Source of the DNA: Deroplatys truncata
Lineage: Eukaryota; Arthropoda; Insecta; Mantodea; Mantidae
Assembly (NCBI GenBank): GCA_030765065.1
Contig: CM060975.1
Coordinates: 168,798,993 to 168,862,992 of the forward strand
DNA: 64,000 nt
Direction: 5' to 3'
The notes beneath the pieces are model-generated. The model did no database searches. It was not told where the DNA came from and saw nothing but the letters and a program-made list of their open reading frames with translations. The position numbers and the translations under genes were made by a program. Of this stretch, positions 32,184 to 42,409 are shown piece after piece; the stretch's first letter is position 1, and every line of letters begins with the position of its first letter.

Positions 32184-35100
32184 ATGAATAACTCAGCGTA
32201 TAAGGATATTATTCCAAGCGCTACTGGATATGCATGCGGAAAATGTGGGAAGAAGTTCCTCCGAGGTTATGACAAGAGAAGACACGAGATGAGCTGCAAG
32301 AAGCTCTTCAAATGTAAACATTGTAATGTAACCTTCAAAGATGGTTATAAGGGGCGGCGACACGAAGATATATGTGAAATAAGCAGCCCTCAGAAGAAAA
32401 GAAGATTGGAGCCAACTAAACATCAGTTACTGTCAACAATGGAGGACTGTGATATGAAGGAATACGAAACTTCATTCGAAGGACGATTGAAATCGTATTT
32501 TATACGATGCGAATCAGCTAAGGACCTAAATATGTATCTGCAAGAGGCAAAACAACGTATAATCCAGGCTGTGCATAAAGAGCTTAGCGTTCATAAGAGT
32601 GTTAAAATTAATCTGTTAGCTGAGTGTAGATTTGTTAACAGTATCGGAGAAACCTGTGACAAGACATTTAAAACCAGAAATCAAGCTGTTTTCCTAGAAA
32701 CAGATCTGGACTCTATGCTGGAAGTGAAATTCAAGAAATTGGTGACTGAAATGGATGAGTCTCAGCTTAAGGGTAGCAGCTGGGCCTTGCTTACTGTGGA
32801 AGGGGTACGCCTTCGTATTAACAAGTACAACCCGTTGCGAGGAAGTAGCTACATACCCCTACCTCCCTCTGTTGAAGCAAGAAAAGCCTGCATTAACATC
32901 CAGAACTTAACTGATGAGCTATGTTTCATGTACTCTGTATTGGCCAAATTCGTGAGCACCAAGCCACAACGCGTCAGCAAATACAAACAACTTCAAGATA
33001 AGTACGACTTCAGCTGTGTTTCTTACCCTACTCCACTTTCTCAAATACCTAAATTTGAGAAGCTTAACAAGATATCTATTAACGTTTTCGGGTTGGATGA
33101 GAAGCATGAAGTGTACCCGATAAAGGTTGTTGATATTGAACTACCTGAACATCGCGACCTGCTACTATTGAATGACAGTAGTGGAAAACATCACTACGTG
33201 TATATAAAGAATTTTGAGAAGCTCGTTCGACGCCAGAAAACTAAGCATGATGGAGTGATATATACCTGCAAGCGTTGCTTTACACATTTTGATAATCGAA
33301 ATGGACGAAGTGGACTGGAAAAACTACAAGAACATGCAACCATCTGTAATCAGCATGGTGTTGCAAGGGTAGTTATGCCTACAAAGGAGAAAGCAATTGT
33401 ACGGTTTAAAAATGTTGAGAGGATGCTGAAAGTACCTTATGTCATCTATGCTGATTTTGAGAGTATTCTCACTCCATGCCATACGTGTATACCCAATCCT
33501 GAAACTTCCTATACAATCCCTTATCAAGAGCACACACCAATGAGCTTCTGTGTTTACGTGAAGCCTACATCTTGTGTTGAACATCTCGAAACTGGTCTTC
33601 CTAAGCAACCCTATGTGTATCGTGGTGCTGATGCTGCTCAGAAGTTTATGCTGTACCTGACATCTCTTGCAAAAATGATTGAGGACATATACAAATCTGC
33701 TAAGCCTCTGAAACTTACGGATCAAGAGCAATTGGATTTTGAGTCTTCTTCAGCATGCTACTTGTGTGGAAAACCCTTTACAGAAGAGAACTATAAAGTA
33801 CGCGACCATGATCACATCAGCGGTGAATATCGTGGAAGTCTTCATAATGAATGTAATTTAGCCTGTAAAACACCTAAATATGTACCAGTCTTCATGCATA
33901 ACCTTAGCGGATATGACTCTCATTTCATTGTTAAGGAGCTGGGTTGCACAAGTGAACGTGTGGAGGTAATTCCTAACTCCGAAGAAAGCTATATCTCATT
34001 CACCAAGTATGTAGGAGATATAAAGCTTCGATTTGTGGATAGCTTCCGATTCCTCAGTACAAGCTTGGATAAGTTGGTAAAAAATCTAACCTCGTATCCT
34101 GAAACGCTAAAGTACTTTGGAGAAGACAAATTGAAGTTGATGACCCGTAAGGGTGTATTTCCATATGATTTTGTTACATCATGGGATGCCCTGAACGAAA
34201 CCTGCTTACCTCCTAAGGACTCCTTCTACAATAGATTAAATGAAGAAGAAATTAGTGATGCTGACTACGATCATGCTAAAAATGTATGGGAGCTGTTTAA
34301 TGTGAGAAACCTGGGAGAGTACAGCGATCTCTACTTAACTTCGGATGTACTTCTCCTAGCTGATGTCTTTGAGACGTTCAGAGAGCAAACCCTCAAAACA
34401 CACAAAGTTGATCCTGCACATTATTTTACCTCTCCAGGTCTTACATGGGACGCTATGTTACTGTACACTGGAATTAAGCTGGAACTGTTACAGGATTATG
34501 ATCAATTACTCATGGTGGAATCTGGTATAAGAGGAGGTTTATGTCAAGTTTCCCATCGGTATGCAGAGGCTAATAACACATATATGGAGAAGTTTGATCC
34601 GTCGAGACCAACCCAATTTATCACATATGACGACGCTAATAACCAATATGGGTGGGCAATGTGTCACGCTCTCCCTTATGGTGGATTTCAGTGGGTGTCG
34701 CCTGAAGAAATCAGCTTAGAAACGCTACAAGAAGATGATCCTTACGGCTACATATTAGAAGTCGACATCGAGTATCCTGCAGAACTTCACGATCTACACA
34801 ACGATCTACCTTTCCTGCCAGAGTGTATGAAACCATTGGAATCATCTACAAAGAAACTGATACCTCATCTTGGACCTCGAAAGAAGTATGTAGTACATTA
34901 CATGGCTTTGAAGCAAGCTCTTAGTCATGGGCTACGGTTAACAAAAATCCATCGTGTGCTACAATTCCGACAGTCTCGATGGTTAAAACCGTATGTGGAA
35001 TTTAACAACAGGTTACGACAACAAGCTGCAAATGATTTCGAGAAGGATCTCTACAAGCTCTTTAACAACGCTATGTTTGGAAAAACTATGGAGAACCTGC

Positions 35101-35837
35101 GTAACCGTATGGATATACGACTGGTGACCAATGAAAAAACTCTAGAGAAGCTGATCGCCAAGCCTACGTTTATCGACAGGACGATATATGCTGATAATCT
35201 AGCTGCTGTACATATGGCCTCTCGTCAGATTGTATTCAACAAGCCTATATACATTGGTATGAGTGTGTTGGACATCTCCAACACATTAATGTATAACTAT
35301 CATTACGACGTTTTGTTGCCTTATTATGGAGCTGAAAACCTGAAGCTTATGTATATGGACACTGATTCGTTCATTCATCGTGTTACAACTGAAGATGTGT
35401 ACCAGGACAAGCTACGTTTTCTTGAGCATCTCGATACAGCTGATTACCCTGTCAACCATATATGTTACTCTACCCAGAACAAGAAGGTATTGGGAAAATT
35501 TAAAGATGAGGCTAATAGCAAAATCATCCTACGCTTTGTTGGACTACGTCCTAAGATGTATGCCTTAGATATTCAAGGGTCAATGATAAAAAAGATTAAA
35601 GGTATAAAACGTAGCGCCATTAAGCACCATATTTCGTTTGACAGCTATACAGACTGTCTTAAAACCTGTGAAATCATCAGAACACCTATGAATCTGATCC
35701 TATCACGAAAGCATGCTCTTGCTACAGTGCAAGTGAATAAAATTGCATTGACTCCGTTTGATGATAAAAGAATTATTGCTGAGGATGGGATAACGACATA
35801 TGCATATGGACATTACGCCATTACAAACAGTGCTTAA
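32184..35837 (+). CDS. polB: Protein-primed family-B DNA polymerase (Polinton/Maverick type), right-arm copy
   Basis: The product is 1217 residues and would replicate a linear genome from a terminal protein primer. The N terminus has two Cys2-His-Cys fingers (C18/C21/H34/C38 and C44/C47/H60/C64), with another at about 362-388. Exonuclease motifs are YADFES (about 422-427), HNLSGYDSHF (572-581) and YLTSDVLLLAD (717-727). A zinc/HNH-like insertion, CYLC (525-528) with RDHDHISGEYRG and HNECN (540-558), lies between Exo I and II. Polymerase motifs are YDDANNQYG (815-823), NNAMFGKTMEN (961-971), MYMDTDS (1056-1062) and KMY (1124-1126). All catalytic acidic residues appear present. The ATG at 32184 is the first in frame, in an AAGATGA context. 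It is transcribed outward toward the right terminus. A separate terminal-protein gene was not found. Confidence 0.95.
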   Translation: MNNSAYKDIIPSATGYACGKCGKKFLRGYDKRRHEMSCKKLFKCKHCNVTFKDGYKGRRHEDICEISSPQKKRRLEPTKHQLLSTMEDCDMKEYETSFEGRLKSYFIRCESAKDLNMYLQEAKQRIIQAVHKELSVHKSVKINLLAECRFVNSIGETCDKTFKTRNQAVFLETDLDSMLEVKFKKLVTEMDESQLKGSSWALLTVEGVRLRINKYNPLRGSSYIPLPPSVEARKACINIQNLTDELCFMYSVLAKFVSTKPQRVSKYKQLQDKYDFSCVSYPTPLSQIPKFEKLNKISINVFGLDEKHEVYPIKVVDIELPEHRDLLLLNDSSGKHHYVYIKNFEKLVRRQKTKHDGVIYTCKRCFTHFDNRNGRSGLEKLQEHATICNQHGVARVVMPTKEKAIVRFKNVERMLKVPYVIYADFESILTPCHTCIPNPETSYTIPYQEHTPMSFCVYVKPTSCVEHLETGLPKQPYVYRGADAAQKFMLYLTSLAKMIEDIYKSAKPLKLTDQEQLDFESSSACYLCGKPFTEENYKVRDHDHISGEYRGSLHNECNLACKTPKYVPVFMHNLSGYDSHFIVKELGCTSERVEVIPNSEESYISFTKYVGDIKLRFVDSFRFLSTSLDKLVKNLTSYPETLKYFGEDKLKLMTRKGVFPYDFVTSWDALNETCLPPKDSFYNRLNEEEISDADYDHAKNVWELFNVRNLGEYSDLYLTSDVLLLADVFETFREQTLKTHKVDPAHYFTSPGLTWDAMLLYTGIKLELLQDYDQLLMVESGIRGGLCQVSHRYAEANNTYMEKFDPSRPTQFITYDDANNQYGWAMCHALPYGGFQWVSPEEISLETLQEDDPYGYILEVDIEYPAELHDLHNDLPFLPECMKPLESSTKKLIPHLGPRKKYVVHYMALKQALSHGLRLTKIHRVLQFRQSRWLKPYVEFNNRLRQQAANDFEKDLYKLFNNAMFGKTMENLRNRMDIRLVTNEKTLEKLIAKPTFIDRTIYADNLAAVHMASRQIVFNKPIYIGMSVLDISNTLMYNYHYDVLLPYYGAENLKLMYMDTDSFIHRVTTEDVYQDKLRFLEHLDTADYPVNHICYSTQNKKVLGKFKDEANSKIILRFVGLRPKMYALDIQGSMIKKIKGIKRSAIKHHISFDSYTDCLKTCEIIRTPMNLILSRKHALATVQVNKIALTPFDDKRIIAEDGITTYAYGHYAITNSA

Positions 35838-36039
35838 AAGAATGTAAGTTAAAGATAAAGAGTTTCTCGTGAGTCTACAATCTTAAAAGAAGGTTATCTG
35901 TGTGCTGTATATGCAGATAGCTGACGCCTGATGAAGAAAGAAGAAGATGGAAGGGAAGGTGGTAACCCTGCCATTAGGAGTAATCCTAGTGCTAGTCTCA
36001 AGCCTAGATAAAAGGGGAGAGACATCTACAAGGAACTAA

Positions 36040-36045
36040 AATAAA
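36040..36045 (+). terminator. Candidate poly(A) signal of right PolB
   Basis: AATAAA about 200 bases after the stop codon, mirrored at 19976-19981. Confidence 0.4.
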
Positions 36046-36286
36046 GGTATGTTGGCGTAAACTTTTCAATTAAAACTCTCGAATAATAAAACCTGAATAA
36101 AACATTGCAATTTCCCTAAAAGAAAGTTGAGGTTATCTTTGGTTAGCCAGATTAGGTTAGTCGATGCCTGACTAGAAAGGATGATGAGAGGAACGTTTAG
36201 GATTGGCCGGGTTAATCTAGGCTAGGTTCTCGTACTTATTGTCTAAGTTATGAAGGATGAATTAGTTTAGATCGCCTTAGCAATGA

Positions 36287-36490
36287 ATTGGTTACGTGTT
36301 GTTCTTACGTTTTGTTACTTGGTTACATAGTTGCTACGTGTTGTTACGTCGTGTAACGTTTCTGGTTACGAGATGTCACGTGATGTTGCGTGGTTACGTG
36401 CTTATGTTGCTTAGTATGACGTCTTGTCGTACCGTTATGTTACGTCTTGTTACGTGGTTACGTTTGTTGGTTACGTCTGTTAGGAATGAA
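36287..36490 (+). repeat. GTTACG-rich cluster, right arm
   Basis: About ten GTTACG-type hexamers in 200 bases, for example TTGTTACGTGGTTACGTTTG. Mirror of 19530-19735. Confidence 0.7.
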
Positions 36491-36689
36491 TAGACAATGA
36501 GAAGATGTAGAACATACAAGGTGAGCATAGGTTAGGACGTATACTTCACTGTAAACCGATATTCAGTTTGTCCCTCGCCGCCTCGCGCGCTAATGTTTAA
36601 CATATAAAAAGTTTGTAAGGTTTAGAAAAAGTATATAAAAGTGTTGTAACGTTGGACGATAAAAGTTTTATAATCGAATTACTCCTATA

Positions 36690-38005
36690 TTACCGTATAA
36701 ACCTACATTCCTCCTCCTTCAACCCCTGCTTATCCTTGTATCTCTACCGTTTTCCATATTTCTCCCCTATAAACGTATACTCTGCTCCTCGACACGTCTA
36801 GACTAGGACCTCTCCTCATATTCCCCTACCTCTCTCATATAAGACGCATTCCCTACTTCAACCCTGTCTAGCCTAGCATCGACCCTCGTATTCCCTATCT
36901 CTCGCATATAAACGCCTACTCTATCATTCAAAACTCCTAGCCTAATACCTCTCCTCGGTTCACTATCTCGCTCATATAAAACACCATATTCTACCCTTCA
37001 AGTCCTGTTTAGTATAACATCTTTCCTTGTATTCCCTATCTCTCTCGTATAAAGCGTATCCCTCCCTCCTTTAGCATCTGACTAGCCTAGCATCAGCCCT
37101 CGTATTCCCTATCTCTCCCCTATAAACGCATTTTCCTCCTTGAACTGTCGCATATACCCTCGTTTTCCTCGTCTCTTCATATAAAAAGTCATACTCTACC
37201 CTTCAAACCCTGAATAGTCTAGTACCTCTCCACGTATCCCCTATCTCTCCTGTAAATATGTTCATATTCCCCCTGCTTCAGCACCTGTCTATCCTAGCCT
37301 CTGTTCACGTTTTCCATATATTCCTCATATAAACGTATACCATACTCCTTAACCTCTGTCTGCACTAGCACCTCCCCTCGCATGCCCTATCTCTGTCGTA
37401 TAAAGCATATCTCTCCCTCCTTCAGTCCCTGCCTTACCTCAGAACTCTCCTCGTTTTCCCTATCTCTCCCATATAAACGCATTGTTTCCTCCTTGAAGGT
37501 TCTCTCAACCTAGCATATACCCTCGTTTTCCTCGTCTCTTCATATAAAAAGTCATACTCTACCCTTCAAACCCTGAATAGTCTAGTACCTCTCCACGTAT
37601 CCCCTATCTCTCCTGTAAATATGTTCATATTAAAATTCTAATCAAATTTGGACTAATAATTAAAAACATTATGGACAATACAAACATTAATACTAAAAAA
37701 ATAAACCGATTTAGTGATAAATCTTCAGCATCTGTCTATCCTAGCCTCTGTTCACGTTTTCCCTATCTTTCCCATATAAATGCATATTCCATATCTCAAC
37801 CTCTATCTAGTCCAACACTTCTCCTCGTATTCCACGAATCTCTCATATAAAGCACATCCTCATTCCTTCAACCTCTATCTAGCCTAGCATCGATCCTCGT
37901 AGTCCCTATCTTCGCCATATAAACGCATTTTCCTCCGTGAACCTCCGCATATACCCCCGTTTTCCCTATCCTTTCCCATATAAACGCAAAAAAGTGGCCC
38001 AGGTC
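36690..38005 (+). repeat. Subterminal degenerate tandem repeats, right arm
   Basis: About 15 units of 57-75 bases with CCTATCTCTCCCATATAAAC, CCTCGTTTTC and CTAGCCTAGCA blocks. This is the inverse of the left array, with a single copy of the 107-base AT-rich insert (about 37611-37717). The array runs to within about 20 bases of the terminus. Confidence 0.85.
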
Positions 38006-38023
38006 TGTCCTTTATACCCTACT

Positions 38024-38029
38024 CCTATC
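38024..38029. repeat. Right 6-bp target-site duplication
   Basis: CCTATC follows the element's last base (...CCCTACT) and matches 17237-17242 exactly. The predicted empty site reads GAGTA-CCTATC-GCCAGAG. Confidence 0.9.
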
Positions 38030-38960
38030 GCCAGAGAAGCACGGTTTATTGATGGGTAGGATAACGTCGGCATTATACAAAACAATACAAATAGCACATT
38101 AACGACTTAATTTAAGTCATTGGTGACTTATATAATGCAGCAAAGATTGGAATGAAACTTAAAATAAAATTATTAAAACATAAAATAAACCTAGCACTCA
38201 GCGGAAATTTGCAGTTATAATCTTGTGTTTTATTTACAGTTTATACGGGTTATACCATAACTAAATGCTATACGGACGCTCCCAAAGAATTACATTTTGA
38301 TAAGAATTTTGCTTTAGTATTTAAATGTTTGTACACCACTTTGTGAAAGCTATAACATTTTCAAAGATCAAGTTCTAAAATCATAATCAAATTTTCTCTG
38401 AAGGAATACATTATTATTAGAATATGCCTCTGAAATTAGTGAGTTTTAAGTAAGTAATAAATAACATATTAAGGCGTTAAAGAATTACAAAATAAATTAG
38501 GGGCATATTAATACACACGTGAGCATATTATGAAATACCTAAACATATGAAACTCATAAAACTACGTTTTTAAATTACTATAATGCAATGGAAAATTATT
38601 ATTAATGTATAGAATTCATATCAACTAACTTTCTTGGCTAGAATATATCATACAATTTTGATAATAATATCTATTAAAACAAATTTGCGGAAAGAAAGAA
38701 AAATAAAATCATACAAAACACTTGCGCTTCCCAAAGCTGAAATGTAAACCCTCAAAACTGCTGATGAAAGAAGACTCAAGACAACGGCAGTAGGTTTTTA
38801 AGAAATATAGAAGGCATAAATAGAAAGAATCAAAAATTGGTTTATAAGAAGTCGTTTAGATGTGGAGAATGTTATATAATGAAGCGGAGAAATGAATGGT
38901 GGGACCATTTAAATCAAAGTATATAAATAGAATGCAAAAAGTCTCATTCGTTACATTCAG
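38030..38960. other. Gene-free AT-rich stretch
   Basis: Nothing recognisable on either strand. Confidence 0.55.
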
Positions 38961-38961
38961 A

Positions 38962-39610
38962 AAGCTTTCTCTACCCTATCGTTTAATAGTGTGTATACAA
39001 ATTATTCTTATTAAAGCTTATTTTTCCATCCATTTTAATCCAGATAGAGATTTGCAGAAATAGAACATTACACATTTCGTTATAGGTACAAAGAAAACAG
39101 CGGCAGTTAAATGCTTAAAAACTAGGCGCTATACGTTGGCCTTAAAATTCCATACTATTTCCATGCAATCACCAGAAAGAGCTGAATGTTGACAGGACTA
39201 AAAGAATGCTAAGTATTAAACAAATCGAAGCACTTATAACGGATATCTTGGAAATGGCCATAAAATAGTCATTTTAAATAGATTGTGTGGTTTAAAGACA
39301 TATACCTTTTTAAGTATTACGTTTTCGACTATTGCTTAACATTTATCAGTTATACAAAATTATACAAACCTCCTTCCAAATAAAGAGGACTTGATAGGCT
39401 ATTACCAGAAAATTTAAAATACACATTTTATTTGTCATGTAAATGTCCATAATATATGGCATTTTAATCAAAATCGTTAGAGCTACTTTTTATGAAATCA
39501 AAAACTTCGCAAAGTATTCCATGTAAAGGGTACTTTGGGATGGGGAACTTTCTTAAAAATCTTCTTCTTTCAAAGCTACTGAACCTAAACACAAAGTTAG
39601 ACATTTATCC
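38962..39610 (+). repeat. Repeat family R1, most complete copy (A plus B halves)
   Basis: The A half (TTTCTCTACC, TATACAAATTATTCTTATTAAAG, CCATGCAATCACCAGAAAG) runs directly into the B half (GGATATCTTGGAAATGGCC, AAAGACATATACCTTTT, CTTCCAAATAAAGAGGAC). This order defines the family, which is about 1 kb and non-coding. The class is unknown; a non-autonomous transposon is likely. Confidence 0.65.
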
Positions 39611-39619
39611 GACATTTCT

Positions 39620-40190
39620 TTTTTTACTTTCTCTACCAGGTACATAGCAGGTAGAGAAGGTATTGCATTCCACCCAAAAATTCGATAACAAGCTTTCACC
39701 GGAAAGACACGTTTTGAGGCTTCCTGAATCCAATAAAGTATTTTCGGAAACATGTATATGTTTTTAGTGTATGTGTGTCTGTGAACGGCATATCTCAAAA
39801 AGGAAAAGTGACTAAATACTTAACATAATATTTGATTCTGTATCTTCCAAGGATGCGACACGAAGATTTTGAAGAAAACCCCCAACCCCAACTACCCTTT
39901 GCATGGAACATTTAACGAAAATTTTGATTATCTAAAAATGCCTCTAACGATTTTTATTAAAATACTATGCTAAAATATATTTACATGACAAACAATATAT
40001 ATAGGTATATTGAATTTTCTGCGAAAAGCCTAGAAAGTCACCTTATTGAGAACGAATTTTGTATAATCTTGTATAACTGGTAAACCTTAAGCGATAGGCG
40101 ATAGGCGAAAACGTACCATACAGAAAAATGTAGATCTCGTTAAAACACACAATTTACTTAAAATAATTTTTTTGTTGCATTACATATTTA
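39620..40190 (-). repeat. Repeat family R1 copy, inverted
   Basis: The reverse complement contains the B-half blocks: AACACACAATTT in plus, GATCTACATTTTTCTG read on minus, and GGTTTTCTTCAAAATCTTCG-type sequence. It is inverted between two plus-strand copies. Confidence 0.6.
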
Positions 40191-40199
40191 GCATACAAA

Positions 40200-40810
40200 C
40201 TGAATCGCATTAATCAAATGTTTATCAACTGGACGCTATATGCTAGCCTTATAATTCCATACTCTTTCCAAAACATCCTGACTTTAAAGCAATGGCGAAA
40301 TATTGAACAATCCGAGCCATTAATAACGGATATCTCGGAAGTTGTTGATACCACAAAATAGTTCTTGGAAATAAATTGTGTTTTAAACACATCTTCATTT
40401 TTGTGTAGGACGCCTTCGTCTATCGCTTAACGTTTGCCAACATTATACAAAATTCCTTCCGAATGAAGAGGACTTCACAAGCTATTACCAGAAAATTCAA
40501 AATATACATTTTATTTGTCATGACAGTATCTTTAATATACGGTATTTTAATCAAAAATTTTAAAGCGATTTTTCAGAAAAACAAAACACCCTAAAAATGT
40601 TCCATGTAAAGGGTTGTTTGGGGTGGTGGGGATATTCTTGAAAATCTTCGTGTCACATCTTTGGAAGGCACTGAATTTAAATTTGGTATTTATCCGATAT
40701 TCCGTTTTTTGAGTTATGCTGTTCACACACCTTTTTCTAAACAATCTTTTTTTCTTGTACTCAGGAGCCGTCAAACATATATCTCCTGTGAAATCTAGAC
40801 ATCGAATTTT
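40200..40810 (+). repeat. Repeat family R1 copy
   Basis: It has the end of the A half (CTGGACGCTATATGCTAGCC, CAATGGCGAAA), then GGATATCTCGGAAGTTG and the rest of the B half, ending GAAATCTAGACATCGAATTTTTGG. The minus frame 40547-40774 is a by-product. Confidence 0.65.
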
Positions 40811-42409
40811 TGGGTGGAAAACAAAACTAACTACTACTTACAATTTTAAAAAAATACTCATTTTACTAAAAAAAATAAAAAGTATCGATTAAATATGTTT
40901 GTTCACCATAAGCACATTAATTCCCTTTAGAAGATTTTTGGTAGTAATGATTTATTTTTCAAGATTTACTAACCGCAGTTATTCTCCACTCTCTCTGAAG
41001 GAGATAAATAGACATTTGCCTTAAAATATAAAATTTAATTATAAAACGTTTGGTACTGTACATTGAAAATGTCCTACAAATTATCAGTGGTTCTAAATTT
41101 AATGGTACAAATCAATACTATTTCTGTAGGTATTAATCTTACTTATTTCTTACACATGGCGTTTCTTCCATTCTATGAGTAAATAAAGTATTTCATCAAT
41201 TAATCTTCATAAATTGTCACAGATATGCTTCACAACGGGAAATCAGGAACTTAATTGTGTTCCTGTATTCTTATTTAATGCACTTTGTTTAATTATTTCT
41301 TCCGAATTTAAATAGAAAACTTTGGTTTCTTCCTTTAATTTCGCCTTTGCAGTACAGCATTAGCTCGAGATCATTGTACATTGTCATTTAATTTTAAGCA
41401 ATATCCGAATACAAAATACTTAATTGGCCATGTCACGGACGTATCCGTGGTTCCAGATACATAAAATGTTGCAATATAGCTAATGTCATTGCTTCCTTTA
41501 CTGACGAAAAACTGAGTGTAAGAAAACACAACGTCTAAAGAGAAGATTATTCTAAACGAGAATGTAAATGTTCAAGGCACCCGTGTGTCCGAAGGATAAC
41601 ATATTTTCCTATTTTCCCTTTTCCTGCTATAGTCCTTAAATTTGAGAAAATCCGCGCTCATAAATATTGCATTTACTGTAGAAACAACTTATCTCCTTTT
41701 CTGAGAGAAAGCACCCACATATGTGAACGTTTCTCTTCAGAAGTTTGTAGTTCTTCCACTTTCAAATCCTTCTGAAGAGGGAAGAAGAAACTTGTGTGCA
41801 AGAATTCTCATTTTGCTGCCAACTAGTACCACTGTTAGCGAGGGAACGTTGAAAAACTACCATGTTCAGGACCAGATGCAGCTGCATAGCTTTACATCGA
41901 AATAGCTTTTTGCTGTGCTCGAGATTGTTGCAAATACTTATGCGAAGAAGTTGATACCCAACTTAGTAACAGAACAATTCACAAGGCATTCCTTTTTAGA
42001 TCCGATAAAGCAAAGATAATACTTGATAATTATTTGTAATATTCTTAAGGCGTATTGGTGGTTAAACTTTTAGCACTTTATTGCTTAAATTTTGAGTATT
42101 TTAGATACAGTGTTCTTAAATATATTGTGAATTTGTCCAGTTCTAACTGTCCCCTCACTGATGTCTCACTCTCATTTCGTAAATGTGATCTATGGAATGC
42201 TTTAATGGGATGTCCCACTTCTTAATTAGTTATAATTCTTGCGTCCTTACATGACTTTTAAATTGTACGTAGATTGCAATGATGCATGGAATCAGGAGTT
42301 TCAGTGGATGACAGCAAATGGTAGATTACCGTCGATTTTGATATATATTGATGTTTTCCTTCGATTTCGATACATATCGATATTTCCTGTTGTCACATAG
42401 GCTTTAAAA
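40811..42409. other. Gene-free AT-rich stretch
   Basis: No coding region, RNA gene or transposon recognised. The frame 41723-41905 plus has no family resemblance. Confidence 0.5.

Larger units (their letters stand above)
17243..38023. mobile_element. Palindromic Polinton-like element encoding only protein-primed PolB (two copies)
   Basis: The element spans 20,781 bases. Both ends are the same inverted sequence starting AGTAGGGTATAAAGG, flanked by a perfect CCTATC duplication. Paired features on the two sides keep a constant coordinate sum of 56021 from the inner arm ends out to at least the 36.5/19.5-kb GTTACG clusters. Each arm contains one 1217-codon PolB, a long outer tandem-repeat zone and a 3.9-kb gene-free inner zone. 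Known Polintons carry PolB, a retroviral-type integrase, a packaging ATPase, a protease and capsid genes, with inverted repeats usually of hundreds of bases. Here the inverted repeat is the whole element and only PolB is present. Integration therefore implies an integrase supplied in trans (inference). Confidence 0.9.
28297..38023 (+). repeat. Right arm of the giant inverted repeat
   Basis: The arm is 9,727 bases, the reverse complement of the left arm without the 755-base duplication/SINE. The right end reads ...ATACCCTACT, the exact inverse of the left end. Confidence 0.9.

Noticed and set aside
17243-38023. The palindrome as a missed-adapter or assembly artefact
   Set aside because: The two outer flanks differ. 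The arms differ by a 755-bp duplication/SINE and a substitution, the centre is diverged, and a perfect 6-bp target duplication brackets the whole. An artefact would not produce these. Long-read confirmation is still needed.
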